Assembly (NCBI GenBank): GCA_036850595.1
Contig: CM072166.1
Location: 13,162,758 to 13,226,757 of the forward strand
Direction of reading: 5' to 3'
Source of the DNA: Rhyacichthys aspro
Taxonomy: Eukaryota; Chordata; Actinopteri; Gobiiformes; Rhyacichthyidae
DNA length: 64,000 bases
Both the position numbers and the translations under genes were made by a program. Below the pieces are notes generated by a model that made no database searches, was not told where the DNA came from, and was given only the letters and a program-made list of their open reading frames with translations. Below are positions 24,177 to 38,600 of this stretch, one piece after another (within the stretch, counting starts at the first letter, position 1; each line of letters begins with the position of its first letter).

Positions 24177-27100
24177 CTACCGACAAGCGCAGGTATCCAC
24201 TGACATACCAGGGTAAACTTTGAGCACCATATTCCTGTTTGGGTCGAGGAAAAGCACACTGAGGGGACTCATTTTCTCTGGAACACAACAAGGTTCAGGA
24301 ACACCAGGAATGATTCCCACAGCTCTGACGATGCTCTGGATGGTGGCATGGTTGGATGGACGCACCACCTGGGAAAGGAAGCAGTTGCATGAACCCGTTT
24401 TTCTTGAAGGTGAGATGAAATTTTAATTAAATCATCATGAAGATTATTTGTGCCTGTAAACTTTATTTTCTTTTAATAACTTTAATTTCTGAGCAAAAGA
24501 AACAGCAAACTGGAGACATGTAAGTGTCAATACAAGATATGTATTGTAGTGTTGAGAAGCCTGCATCAGCAAGTTTAAGGGAAAAAAAAGGTTTGAGAAA
24601 GGTTCCAAATAAACAACTGAAATAAATAGAAAATTATTAATTCATTCAGGCTAGACCCTCAGCAATTCCCAGTTAGTCATATATGGAATGAATGCATTTA
24701 TATGCATGCACACTCTCACATTCATTCCATATTTCACATTCATATTTCATGCACACTGCATGCATGTCTTTAGATTGTGGGAGGCAGCTGCTGTTGCTCA
24801 AAGAAAAGGTTGTTGCCTGCACCCCAATTACAAACTTATTTTTTGCTTTAATTATAGTTAAATGCAAAGTATTTATCTAAACTTATATGTTCAATGAGTT
24901 TTATAGTTTATAGTCACCTTAGGAATGGGAAATCCACATGTCCCAGCGCAGTAGTAGGCATCAAATGACTTTGGGGCCAAAACCCACTCACTCCAACCAA
25001 TATCTGCAAAGTCCACCCTTAGGTACCTTCTCGAGCAAACCCTGGGCTCACTCCACTGTCTCCTTCTGGCCTTTTTCATTGTCCTTTCATCAAAGCTCAG
25101 CACCTGAGGCTTACTTAGACCATCAACGTTCTCTTGTCCTTGTTTTTTACTTGGTTTGACTGCTGCTTTGGACTTGTCAGGGAAATACGTATTCTGCCAC
25201 AGTTCATGGTTCTTTAAGGTGTTGAACTGGACTTCTGGGATGTCATTAGTTTGAATTTGGAGATTAAGCTCCCTCCTAATCCTGGAGGCTGAGGCTGAAA
25301 GGGCAGAGTCTTCCGCTAAAGAAGATGGCCCGTAGCGCTGCAGTGAAAGGGCCACACTGTTTGGCTCATCAATGGCTTGGTCATCTGCATATAGTACAAT
25401 ATAGGGCAGGTTGGTTGAAGACAGGCGCTCTTGGTTGTAAGGGCTCCTAGATTGTGTTTGAGCAGGTCCATGCCCCGTGTCCAACTCCACAGAGACCACA
25501 AGCTTTCTAACATCCCTGGCATGTTTTACCAATGCTGTGATGTCTCTAGTTTGCCACGATCCTTTCTTAAATGAACTCAGACTTATGTTCCCCAGCGGTG
25601 TTTCAAAATCCGAGTTTGGAGATGCTCCGTGGAAGAGTAGTCTCGGAGATGGAGGCTGTGGATGGTTTTCAGACGTGTGGCGGGGCCTTCGGAAACGCCA
25701 CATTCGCTGGCTGTGCCGCGGTCGCTTGTGGAGGAAGTGAAAAGAGGCAAAGAGAATGAGCTCTGAGTCTGGGATGGAGGACAGGTTGAACAGGAAGACA
25801 TCTTTGGCTTGAGAGACATCTGAGGAAAAAAGGTAAAAGTTGACAGTTTAATGGAGATGCATTTCCTCTTTTCGTGATGGTGTGATTGTATTGGCAAGAT
25901 ATACAGTCACAAGTTGGACACCTGCCTCACCAATCTTCAGAGTTCTGTAGTATACACTGTGGACTGTATGTTGGAATTGGAATTATTCTCCCTTTTATAT
26001 CAGGGGGGCATCAAAATCACTTTAAACTGTGCTGTTTGTTTTACTAGACATTAAAGCCACGAAGGAAATAAATTTTTTACTGCATCATACACACACTTGC
26101 ATATACTATGAGCTTCAAAAAACTTTAATTTTTACTTAAGACAATGTCAGTGTTTTGAAGCATTCTTCTTTATTTGTACTAAGAATATCAGAGTCAAAGG
26201 ACGGAGATTTTGATGACTTGACGGATTTGCACTGATGCATTTTGTGGTTTGGCCATACAGATGTTTTGTTTAATGGATGATCTAAAGCCCTTAAGATCAA
26301 TTTCTCTCTGAAATTAACAATGAAGATCACTGAGGTCCCACCCCTTTCATCTTTCTTTTCTTTAACCATCTAACGGACTGACGCAAATCACAGACTGCAA
26401 TAAATCTTCTTGCTCAACACATGTGACTGACATAAGCAACGGCATGGAAAACGTTAAACTCAGCACGGTTAAGTGCCTGCCTCACGCATGACTAAAACCT
26501 CATCCTATATCGTTGTAATCTTCAAGTTCAACCTCGTCTCCCACACTTCCACCGCAGCCTGAAAGACAAACAGTGGATCGGTCCAGTAGGTCTGCACCAT
26601 ATGGAAATGCTTAACACAGAAAGAGCTCCTCTGAGGCTTTTCTCTGCACAGCCGGTGTCTGGGTGTGATAATAGTCTCTTGTCTAACACCTAGACTGTTG
26701 CAGCTACCGGTGAACTAACACAGTTTGAGACTTGAGTCTCCCACTTCAGTAAATCACAACACTGTCAAGCCAGAGAGGTAAAGATGTTCACTCCGAAGGC
26801 CAGTTAGAGCTGCTACGAGATTGACTCCACACCTGGATTAAGGACACTTAGGGTGTCCCATGACATTATATGACCAGGAAGATAAGTCTTTTGGAAACAG
26901 GATTTTACGTTAAATTTTAGTATGTCACCTAAGATAAGACTATATCACTGACTTCTTAGCTGTGAACAGACACGAGTAATGCCACAGATCAGGTTCTAAA
27001 TTTGGCCTAAAAAGGGCAAGTGACAGGAAAGATTTTAAAGACAAAAATTCCCAGATGAAAACAATATCAATTTAGATGCGTAATACATTGTAGCCTTATA

Positions 27101-27600
27101 TGTCTTACTGAGTCATGAGCCATAATTTAGCTCCACATAGAGGTTTTTGATGATTAGCTATTATAGAATTATGATAATGATTATGAATAAATAATGAAAA
27201 TGATTTTACTATTGTTACATAGCTCTTAAACTGAAATAACCAAAATTGAATAAAGGGAGATATATAGCATTTGTGTCAATAAATGAAATCTGAGCTAAAA
27301 TATGCAATTGAAGACAAATGTTGCTTCGTCCTTGCGAATAGTAAACTTACCTGGAACAGCTTTAAAACTTCTCACGGTGTTTCCGTCCTTTTGACTGAGG
27401 CTCTGCGGATCCTTACTGTACCTTTCGTAAACTTTGAACATACTGACAGAAACCATGTCCCGTTTTGCGCTTTCTGCTCGCGGTGATCCATCGGCGCCCG
27501 GACGCACGACTTCACCGAGGTCCTCAAGAGATGCCACTTTACCCCGGCTGCACTCTAAAAGCATCAGGACATGCACGAGATGAAAAAGACACTTTGCCAT
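24177..27600 (-). CDS. gdf10: Growth differentiation factor 10 / bone morphogenetic protein 3b
   Basis: A secreted ligand of the BMP3/GDF10 branch of the TGF-beta superfamily. Exons are 27351-27600, 24918-25819 and 24177-24368 (250, 902 and 192 bp), joined in frame with GT/AG junctions across introns of 1531 and 549 bp, giving 447 aa. The start is ATG at 27600 with signal peptide MAKCLFHLVHVLMLLECS. The prodomain includes FKVYERYSKDP and GNTVRSFKAVPG and covers about residues 25-337. A basic ARRR cleavage site sits at about 334-337. The mature domain of about 110 residues starts QWSEPRVCSRRYLRVDF, keeps the seven-cysteine pattern and ends in MSVDTCACR. The segment KVVRPSNHATIQSIVRAVG, split by intron 2, matches GDF10 better than BMP3 (which I recall as SLKPSNHATIQ). 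The a/b paralogue is not assigned. Confidence 0.95.
24750..24790 (+). repeat. Small fish-repeat fragment in gdf10 intron 2
   Basis: GCATGTCTTTAGATTGTGGG followed by AGGCAGCTG resembles the 'catgtttttggactgtgggagg' part of the same widespread repeat family seen at 5873-5935. Confidence 0.35.
25820..27350 (-). other. gdf10: gdf10 intron 1
   Basis: A 1.5-kb intron with donor GTAAGT and acceptor TTTTTCCTCAG. I see no further exon or clear element in it. Confidence 0.85.
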
Positions 27601-30111
27601 GATTGACGTTCAGACAGATAGTTCCATTCAAAGTCAGTAGTAGACACGTTAATGTGGCTTTGGAAATGAAAAGACACGCGTCCGACTTCTTTGTTTCTCG
27701 CCCGCCGGTATCCAGGTAATCCCCGTCTGAGCCGCGCTGCACGCTTCACGGTCTACAGCTGTCCCACTATGTGAGCGGAGCGAGCTGCTGGTCCGCACGA
27801 GCCTATCCTCTTTATGACAGATGGTGACGCCTCAGACTCACAGCCAACGAGATCCACGCAGCCATCTAGGTGAGCCGCTTACTCACAGTACTCTATCGTT
27901 TAGCTGCTAACTTTGTAACTCTCTAGAATGTAGCAGATCAAGATGAATGAGTAAAAGACGCAGATTGTCATTTGTATGTTGCTGCAATACATACTGTGCG
28001 TCAGAGTCTCACTTTCTTATACGTCACTTTCCCTTGTCTTTTTTGTTATAGACCTACATTATTATTATATGTATATGATCGCTTTCTAATGCTACTGTTT
28101 TGACTGATTTGTTGATCTTCCTAAAATGTAGGCCATAGGTCAAAATTATACTACTTGGTCAACATATTTTTTAAGATGTGACATATCCAAAACATAGAAC
28201 ATGTAATTTGCCTGACTTTGCATGATTTGCATGATGATAGCTTTAAAAATACAACATTACTGCTCCAGAGATATTTGACAGCTACAAAATAACAAGACAG
28301 GATTTGTATCAGTTACAGATGAGTGATATTGAAACTAAATATCACAACCTTTTTAAAACAAATGGTTTTCATTGGCTAGACAATACAGACGTTGTATCAG
28401 TATTTCAGTTGATTATTGTTGATTGTCCACACCATCTAAAACAGAAGTAAAGCAAGGATATACTAATATCTCCATACTTTGTAAGAATGTGCATGTGAAC
28501 ATTTATTATTTTTACTTAATTCAGCTCCTCTATTTCAGCCAAAGTGCAACATTTTCTAATAAAGTACTATAATTACCACGCCATAAGCAACTGATAAAGT
28601 TGGGGCACTAAACACCAGTGTGAACTGAGAGACTCCATTGAAGATGTTATCTGACCTTCAGGAGAGTAAGAGCCTGTTAAGAAGATTGACACATGTCAGA
28701 CAACTCCTTGATTTTGGACTGATAGAGAGGTATAGTCAAAAGTTTGCCCTGCCCTAAGGTGACGTAACATTGATGCATAACATCTTACTTTAGAAAAAGA
28801 AAACAAGCACTTTATCCAAAGAGCGGCTGTTTCTTCAGCTTTTTGCTCTGTTTTCTGTTGCAGCACAAAGGGTGTATTCTCTCAGAGATGGTAGTAGGTT
28901 AGAGCCACACAGGGTCAGAGTGCCATTAAAATACCTCCTACTGGTGCCGTGGGGGATCACAAGGGGCTCTTTGACACCAGCGGGACATACAAAAGAGATA
29001 AAGAACACTGGTGGACTGGGATTCCCTTCAGTAAAAAAGTGATGTGTGTTTAAAAGTTGTCATGTTTCAACCACAGTGCGATAGCATCTCTCTCTGCCTA
29101 GGGAGTTCTTAGATGCTCTTATCACTCAGTGTGGCCTTCTCTAATTGGTCCTAATGGGGCTAGAAAAACACATCTCCAGGGGTTTCTTTAGATGAACTCA
29201 TGATTATTGTGTATGGTTTTCAAACAAATATAAAACTGAAAAAGATGAGACTGACATTGATCTTTTTAAATTTTATCCAGGCTCTTTAAGAGATGCAGAG
29301 CAGTGACTAGAATCTCTTGTCAGTTGGGCACTACAATTGAAATGAGATTTTATCTACACTTTTTTTAGAATCTAATTTTATGTATACTCCAGTCTAGAGA
29401 ATAAATCTTTGTCTCATTCAGTTTGTTTGTATCGGGTTAGTATTCACCTTGAATCTCCTTTATCATGGATTTTTAACACCCCCACAGCATTTTTTTAAAA
29501 TCTTAATTAACACTGTATCTACCATTGAAGTAGTTTTACTGTTGAACTCTCACACTTAAGTCATGCTGAATGCCAAACACCTCTTATGTGCTCTCAACTC
29601 TCTTGTGCCACCCTACCTCATGGAAATCCGCCAGCCCACACTGCGTCCTCTGGTTAACCAGCTGTAGCTTTTGAGCCAAGTCTGCTCTAGAGCAGTGATT
29701 AGCTGCTGCTTCAAAGGTAATTGAAACCCTTGTGAGTATTTATCTCACCCACAGCAAACTTCATAGGATCACTCACTTTACAGCCGTCCTGCCATAAGAG
29801 AAACAGGGTAAATGTCAGAGCAGACTTTTAAAAGTTAATTGGTTGTATTGAAAACTGTTTTTTTTCAATGAGTATAAATTCTAAATGGTCATAAAGTCAC
29901 CTCATTATAGCAGTTTTGCTGCCAGGGAACAAAGGGCCATGTTGAGGTTTTGTGTCCCACACACGTCAGCCTGCTGCTAAACAATGTGCTATTATGTAGA
30001 AGATATACATTATGAAGTGTTTAAAGACAGATAATAAATAGTGTTGAAATATATTTCTCAAGATAAATTCTGTCATGAAATTATGAAATAAAGCTTTTAA
30101 ATAGTTTCCTG

Positions 30112-30144
30112 TATCAATTTTCTTTTTCTTTTTTTTTTTTTTTT
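30112..30144. repeat. Oligo-T tract
   Basis: A pyrimidine-rich run dominated by T residues, ending TTTTGCAG. It resembles a splice acceptor by chance, but no coding sequence follows. Confidence 0.8.
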
Positions 30145-32004
30145 GCAGTTCGGCAGTAAATTTCTCAGCTCATCAAGTCCCTATATTGAGAGACATATAC
30201 CTTTTCAATTCTTGCAAAAGGCCTTTGTATTTTAAAGGGCTTTCCAGAGTGCTCTAAATTTAACCAAAGGACAACAACTTGGCTTGAAACCTGTGTAAAA
30301 TGTTCCACAGTAACAACAAAAACAAAACAAAGTAATTGAATAAAGACAACCATAAGGCATAAATTTGAACTCTGCTTGCCAAAAAATCATCTGTCAATCA
30401 GTACTCAGTGTGCAAGCTTACAATTGAATGATACATTTTGACTACACTATTATGTAATTTTTTTTTGTAAATCTGAAAAAGTCTGTGCCTCACCTGCCTC
30501 AAACCTCAGTCATCATACACTTAATTAAGCAATAATTATGGGAGGTAGCCGTATCCTCTTAGTGACCTCTTTCAGAACAGAAAACATCCTATGTTTTGAA
30601 ACCAGCCATTACAGAACTAGGTGTCTTGTGTCACATTAACCTTTTCAGTCCTTCACACGTCAAACCTATGCTTGTATATAAGCACAATGATGTAATGCAC
30701 ATGTATTCAAACAGCAAATATATCTCTTTTACTGAACAAATTAGAGAAACATGCTGCAAAGGGAACTTAGTAAAGCTTGGTGACGCAAAGAAGAGGATCA
30801 GCATTGAACCGTAATTGAAATACCAAACCCAGAAATATAAGACTGACCTCAGACTAAAACTTACAACCCCTTTTGCTCATTGATACTCCTTTAATATTCT
30901 TTATTTTGTATGACATCATGAATGAAACACCTCTGGTCCAACTCCTCCTCCTCTTTCTCTTGTGCGGTGTGAAATGGAAGTACACCCCCCTGAAAAACAT
31001 GCTCTCATTCACAGAATATTTGCCTGGGGTGCTCATCAGGACAGAGAAGCAGACGGAGAAGCCCACCATGTTTCTTTTGGCCGTGGACCGTATTCTTCAT
31101 CCGCCCCCTTTTTCCTCCTCTTCCTCCCTTTGACTTGTTTTCATACTGCTGGCTGGAGCTGAATGACCATTCATGCTTCGCTGCTGCTGGTTATGGATGT
31201 TTGTGTGTGTGAGAGAGAAAGTCTAAAGGCCGTGACATCCCCTCGTCTCACTCCTGCCAAGACGTCCACTCACACAACCCCCGAGCCCTGTGCCATACCT
31301 CCCTCGTAGCGCGCCGCAGTCATGCCACTTCAACTCTAATCAACATCAGTCAACTAAGAATGACAGGTCCAGCATGAACAAACTTACGGCTCTTGCAATC
31401 TCCGGGAGATATCCGGTTGTCTCATGCAGCACAGAAGTCACAAAAGTCTGGTTGAGTCAGAGGGGAACAAATCCATGACAAATTTATGACTGCAAATCTA
31501 TCCAGTTTGTCAAACATTATTGGGAAAAGTAATAAAGTAAAATTGGAGGAGAATAATACAAAAGCAGCACCTGGAAAACTTGTTGACAGGACAGTCATCA
31601 CCATGTGACCAGACCAGAGTGTTTCTGGAGCAAATAAAGTAGAAAAATATTGGAACCATGAATTTGGATTCCATCTACAGAAACTCACAACTGAACTGAG
31701 AAACTTTGAAAAAGGACCAATTTTAGAGTTTAGTCATTTGTCAAAGATGTAGTTAAATGTATGAAGTAATCACCGATTGTTTTCTTCCTTTGTGACAGTA
31801 GTTCATCCATCCAAGTCAGTTATTCCTGGTACAATTTACATGTTTCACTTTGGATGTCAAACAAAAATGTAAGCATACTCCTATCTATATATCCTGAATC
31901 ACTCCTATCATATGTAAAATCTTCTGTTTATGCCCTTGCCTTGTGAGATGTTACATGGATGTCTCACCTAACAGTAATCATAGTCACTGTATGTAACCAA
32001 AGTT

Positions 32005-32035
<31 letters not shown>

Positions 32036-32039
32036 AAAA
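32005..32039. repeat. Poly(A) tract with interspersed G
   Basis: Runs of A broken by two single G bases. It may be the tail of an old retroelement insertion, though no element body is recognisable on its 5' side. Confidence 0.85.
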
Positions 32040-33829
32040 TGTACTTGGCTGTGAGTTGTCCCCACTGGCAAACATATTAACCTCTGTAATAGCTTCTCAC
32101 ATAGAGGACCCTCAGTTCAACCACTCCGGGGTGTTTTAAAAAATTCCCACACAGCTAGCTTGTACAGAAAGTTTGCTTCTCCTTCCTGGCCTCTGTGTTG
32201 TGTGAGCCCCTCGATGGATGTCAGTTTGACCTTGTGCCACATGGCTATCACTGCCTCACATGAAGACCTGCTCATTTATCATCCCATACAGACAGTGGGG
32301 CTGATGACTAACGGAGGTAATGAGCTGCTCTTTGCTCTGTGTGGACTTCTCTCCTGAGATCCAGCTAGCATTTGCCAAATCCAAAACCACAAGAACCCCA
32401 ACAAACCCCTTCACTGCAGCTCCACCTCCATGTGGCTCCACAGAGACAAGGCCAGCAATCAGCATGATGGATTTCAGCTCTGACACACTTTTCCTCAAGT
32501 GGCCCAATTAGGAAAATAGTTTTGCGTGTTGTTTTTACTTTAACAAAGCTAAGTTCTCATTGTCTCTTACCATCTGATGGCGCAGTACTGTAGGCAGGAT
32601 GATGGATTGACTTTAAGGAGGAAATTAAGATTCATTATGGTTTGGAATAAAGACTCGGGGAAATCCCTATGCACAAAAGGAAAGTGAGAAACCAGATCTT
32701 AAGGTTTAAGCTATAGGTGGTGAACTTAAAAACCAAAGACAGACAGGAGCAAAACGGCTTGAAAACTTGCAGACAGACCATAGTGTACTTTTGAAAAACG
32801 AGCAGAGGGTGCCATCCAACAGTTGATTTCCACCGAAAAGTTTGATGGATGTTGCTTAGATCTTAAACTCACCAATCATGTCACAGTGAGCCTTCACAGC
32901 TGTGGCCTAAACCTTACAAAGTCACACTAAATCATATGTCAATGTGTGACACTTTAACAGATGAGTCTGAATGTCTCCCATGAGAAGAGCTTTCAGTACT
33001 AAATGGCTATACTTTTCTGGAGTGTTTTTAAGACTGTAATTTTCAGCTGCACTAAGGGAGTCATGTTGGCAGTTCATCCTCAGAGGCCCCTGTCTGAGAA
33101 CAATCTTCTACGATGTGTTTGTCAGTTGTTTGAAAAATTGACAACAATCTCAAATTGCACCTATAATTCACATCTCAAGCTTCTGCTACAGCTGTATTTT
33201 AAGAGCAATCCATGATCACATATTTTACCAATAAGAAGGGTTAGCAGCACCAGACCTGTTGTACCACATGCAGAAGGTCTTCTAACTGACCTGAACTGAA
33301 GTAGTTCAAGGGAGACAAGAAAATGAACTTGGAACAAAAAAAACCAAAAACTTATTTTATGTAAAATTTCTAAATACATACATGATTAAAAGTAACTAGA
33401 TTTTGCTGGGAAAATAGGTAGAAGCACTGGTATCAGTAGTAGTAATCCAAAAAATAAAAACTTCTTTGCTTTGTACTAAGTCCCTTTTTGCCGACCACAA
33501 TTGAAACAAAGGGGTAAGATAAATTCCCAGCATGCAGTGTGTTCACCGGAACCGCGCTGTGAGAGAGGTGCAGAAAGTATTACTATTACTATTTTCATCA
33601 AAAATAAATCATGTTGCCCTGTTAAAGCACTACAGTCCTGTTTTATGTGCCTTTAATCATGAATTTATTTATGTACTGTTTCTCCTCAGAAAGTTTCTGA
33701 AAAAACTCTTCTGTTGGCTAATAACACGACAGGTCACATGAAATTATTTATCCACTGTGACTGCAGACTGTAACAGTTCAGCTACTGCATTAGAATTTAA
33801 AGGGATACTTAAAGTTGAAGTTTGTGGGG

Positions 33830-34080
33830 TTTTTTGTTTCAAATTGGCAAAATTTTATATTGCATTTCCACACTTGCCACAGCTTTTTCTCAAGAGCTTA
33901 TGAGCACCTATGGTAGCCCTGGAGGCACATTGTGTTGCCTGTATTAGCAAATCCTTTGGAAGTGGGTATGATTATTAATTAAATTAACTTATCAAAATCA
34001 ATTTAGTTCATAAGTGGAGATTAAGAAAGCTGTAGAGAGGAATGCCTTTTTGTAAATGCCATTTTAAATGATACAGTCTT
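33830..34080. repeat. Possible copy of a teleost interspersed repeat
   Basis: Contains ATGAGCACCTATGGTAGCCC and AAAATCAATTTAGTTC, matching in order ATGAACAGCTATGGTGCCC and AAATCAATTTAGTCC of the segment at 48676-48905. The two are diverged copies of one family. The name is not assigned. Confidence 0.35.
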
Positions 34081-35469
34081 TATTCTATGGCTAAAATATA
34101 GACATTCTTTCACATTTCTAAAGTTATAGTAGAGGTTACTCCACCAGTTTTAAGAATATAGCTCATGCAATTTAGTTTACAGCAATGGCCCCCCACTGTT
34201 TATGCCAGTGATGAGTTGACCTCTCTGTAATGCATCACTTCAAGGGCTGCCATACAGGAAGGGTCCATTTTCCCATCATCTCTCAGTCAGTGAAGCAGTC
34301 ACTCTCCACATTAATGGGCCAAATGGACGGACGACTGGCACCAAGCGCTCTTCATCTTCTCCATTCACTTTATTACTGCGTCTTTGTTTACTTTTTTCCT
34401 CTCCAAGCCTACTTCCCTTTCACATTTTCTTTCAGTTGTGTTTTTTAGGGTTTTGTCTCAGCTGTCTATAAATCACTTGTCATTTCACTGTGACGTACCA
34501 CAGCCCCACTGAGGCAGCCTGTGGTGTGAGTTAGCATCAAGCTGATTTTCGTGCAGCATGATACTTTGTATGTCAGTGCCTCTGTCAGTCGCACACAATT
34601 CGGACACAGTGAGTTTTCCAGCCCACTCAAAACTTTTATTCTCTTTTCATGCAAGAGAATAGAATTAAATCAGTGCATTACAGACTTTGGCTTTTCTGGC
34701 CAGGCACATTGTTTTACTTGGCTGCAGCACTTAAAGTCTGTTGAAACAGGCCCTTTTTTATGGCTATAAATGGGGTCTTTTCATAAATCCACGAGGGAAT
34801 GCTTGCTTTTTGAAGGGATTTGAGAGGATACTGCGCTGTACTCAGTCAGGGCCCCCTAGATTTGAGCTCTGTGTTCACACACTCCATCACATTGAGGTTA
34901 ATATGGAATGGCATGTCTGCCGTATAGGAATTGTCATGGTATTTATCAGAATGGCTTTCCAAAGTGCTGTAGACATGTACAACTGGAGAAATGATGAGTG
35001 GGGTTAGTAAATTGCTTCCTTTCTGAGAAAGCTGATGAATGAAAGAGATGAGGTATTGTAGATAACAGAAAGTGGAAATTGTGAAATGTAAATATTGGAT
35101 GTAATTCATGCAGATTGCACTGAACAATGCTTTAGTTATGACAGTCACTGGCTGAGAAATGTACTAATACTTCTATTTCTACAATTGAGCATTTAGAATG
35201 CTATCTAGTTGGCTAGTTGCTGTGTTTTTTGTGTTTGTATCCAGTTTTAATTGCGTGGTGTACTTTTATCATCTTTATTTCCAGTAAAATATTTCCAAAT
35301 AGCACGAAATATGTGGTGAAAATTGTAATACAAACGTACACTTCTGTGAGTATAGTATCAAACTAAGTCAAACAAGTACAAGATTTTTTTTTATCCAATC
35401 CAGTCTGATAACCATTTTTGAAACTCTTTCAACTCTTTTTTAGGAAAAACATAAATGTCTTAACCTGGT

Positions 35470-35650
35470 TGGAATGCCCAGGCATGTTTTTAGAGGCATT
35501 TCCAGTTTCAAAAGGGGTACCAAACCTTAAACCCTCTGCTGTGATTCCAACAGGATGGTGGGATCACTAAAAAGGTGGAGCTAAACACTGCTGTTGATTG
35601 GACAGCAATGAAGTATAGCCCTGAGAAATTTGCTCTCTGACTATTAATCT
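35470..35650. repeat. Possible MITE remnant
   Basis: Has TTTCCAGTTTCAAAAGGGGT, GGTACCAAACC and ACTAAAAAGGTGGAGCTAAA, followed by GATTGGACAGCAATG. These resemble pieces of non-autonomous DNA transposons I recall from fish genomes. Terminal repeats cannot be delimited. Confidence 0.3.
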
Positions 35651-38600
35651 ATCCCTGGCATGAAACTATGCCCTTATCAAGCTAATATCTTCACCAGATA
35701 AAATTATTTATGGAGTGGCTACCACCACTAATACAGATTTCACAGTTCCATGTACTGACGACATGACAACAAAATGATTTGAAGTGATGTGTTAACTAAA
35801 GGTTTGGCCACTGTGTTTGTCAAACCCCAGCAAACCCACCCGGAGCCTGTTTCCTCCCTTTATCAAATAACACAGAGGAAGTCCCAGTTCACAGTGTGCT
35901 TTCTTTTCTTTCATGCTTCCTGTCAGTCTGCCTGTTTTTTCCGTGTGTCAGGTGCATGTGTTTGGAGTGAAGTCAGCCGGCTACTTTCTGCCAAACAGCT
36001 TCAGTAAGAAAACTGATATGGCTACTACATAATCCTACAGGGACTTGGCTGAATGTGTCATTTCACAACTAATTAGTTTAACTTTACCATTACAAATTTA
36101 AAGCCAAGTCAACATATCACGGAAAATTACGCAAGTAAATGTGACATTTATCACCCTTGAATGAATAATAAATGTATTACATTGTGTACAGTTGTCTACT
36201 AAATAGCTGTGTATTGGCCTTGTGATGCTTGGCATTTGCTTTAGAGAATGTCTTCTCTGTCTTGATATGTTATGACTTCTTCTGACTGCTAATATTAATC
36301 TTATATGCTGTAACATTGGAAAACTTGATTAAACATAACATCTCTGCACAACCCAGCTGTTACTGTCTTGATCAGAGCTGCTGATTGTCACAGACTACTT
36401 TTACATGACACTTTATTAAAAATATAGCCTAGCCAGAGTATAACAGAACAGGAACGGTAGAAATTTCAATTTCTTAGTTGTTTAAACATACCTAATTTGG
36501 GGATGCTGCTGCTGCATGTTTACAGCTTAGTCAAACGAATGTTGGACTTTAGACTGTTAATTTTAATTTCTTTAACTTTCATATGTTCCACAAATGGTCT
36601 AGTTTTCAAGTTCACATTTTCTTTTCTGCTACGCTAAGTGGCCACTATAAACGGTCTTTCTATTACATAGAGAACAAATTTGTTGTGCAGATTTTTTATT
36701 ACCTTATTTCTCATTTGTGAGGGAAAACTAGTCTCGGCCTTTTTTTTTTGTTAAATAAGCTAACTATCCCCTTGACAACTTATTTTAGTGATGTGTGCAT
36801 TGCTTGTGCTTCATTATTGCATTTTTCCACTTCTATTACTACAAGCTATTTGACATCCAGTCCCCTGCGATACAGCAATGTAACACAATGATCCTGTGAG
36901 AGATAAATGTGGTGTTAGACACAACAGCAGTAAATGCTGTCCACTCTTGCTTCTGCTAAAGCCATAGCTTATCCTTATTTATGAGGACAGGTAGAGAGAG
37001 CCTAAAAAAACATCACAGATATGTCAGAATGTGAATATCAGATAGGGATGTTAAAGGGGTGCTGTGCGGGCAAAACCAACATCCGTGTGGAAATGACCCA
37101 GACGCACTAAATAAATCCTGGTAGCCGACATCCGATAGAACCCGAGTCTGCCTGGAGAAGAAAGATAAGAAGGAGAATGATACAGACTAGAGCAGGGTTT
37201 GTGATTTGTCAGCCATATTGGATTTTAAGCTTACCTGCTGGTTAAATTGGTTTAGGTAAGAGAGTTTTTGGAATTGTATAAAATCAGTATGTGTACATGC
37301 AGGTAGATAAAATGGTTTGATTTGGTCTCTCATCTTGTAAGACATTTAAAAAGATGCATTAATGTGCTTTCAGAAGTCGATTTAGACTTAGAAATACGTT
37401 TCCTGACTTGTGTTCACTTGTTTTCTTTTCGTAAAGTCAATGTGTTACTGTTTATTCCAGTTTATGGCAAATTAAGATGAAGAGAGAAAATATCTTCACT
37501 TCAGATTTCTCCTGGTACTGTTTGAATTTAATATTTTATGTCATTTAGCTGTTCAAAAGTAGAGTATACCAACTCATACATGTTTTTAAGAACTTTTTAC
37601 GAACCTCTGATCATATTGTGTTGCAAATTTGTCATTAAACTACTGTAACTTCAGCTTTTATCCCAAGATACATATTCATACATCATCATAAGAAGGTGAA
37701 TCATGTAATGTGAAAACACAGTATGCTTATTTTTATTCATATCATCACATAAAAAAATGAATGATAGCAGATGAAGACCTTGTGAGTAATGTGTCCCCTC
37801 CGGCCTCTGCTTTTTTCAACTTGAAAGTTTTTTATGCGCTGAAAAATAACAGGACACAGAGCCAAGACCCTCAATGGTTGAAAAGAAAAAAAAAACAAGC
37901 CCTCTGAGACAAAAGGCTTCTGTTGTTTCTAAATCAATGTTAATTTGTGACTTGGCCAACCCCAGCCTGAAGGAAGCTTGTGGTTAAAAACTAGCCTGGG
38001 TTATTTTGTTCACATTTGCCATTTGAGGTCCATGGTTGTTTTTATGCAAACCTTGTGGTGTATCCTTTGAGTTTGGATTTTACCTCTGCCCCTACTAACA
38101 CCCACTCCAAGCCTGCTCAAAATTACTTTATGACCAAAAGTGAATAAACTCCGAAATGGCAACAAATCAGAGGAATACGTTTCATCCAGGGATTTGTTCT
38201 TCATCACAGTGTGCTTTCATGTCTTTGTCCTGCTTTTGTCCTCCAGGTCATTTGTCCATAAAGTAGAGTAAAAATAGTGTACTGTCATTTCAGATTCATG
38301 CGTGTCCAACTAGTCACAAGTTCATCCCCTGATCGCAGTTTTACAAAGAGCAAAAGTGCAAATGTACAGTGAAAGAATTTTGCTCTGACCTGCAGTAGAT
38401 CAAACTTTATGGATCCCCTCAGGTTTCACTGAGGCAACAATAATAAGGAAGAAAGACTTCACTTATAGAATAACACAGAGTTACTTTCACACATGTTCTC
38501 CACTGGAAGACATTTGCAAAACATTAATTTTCTATGGCACATGAAATGTAGATAGTAGATCATTTGAGGTATTTTAAAATGTTAGGAATTAAAAAGGAAT

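Noticed and set aside
32256..32507. Minus-strand 83-codon frame with GGGAAVKGFVGVLVVLDLA
   Set aside because: It is hydrophobic and superficially protein-like, but has no splice sites that frame it and no recognised family.
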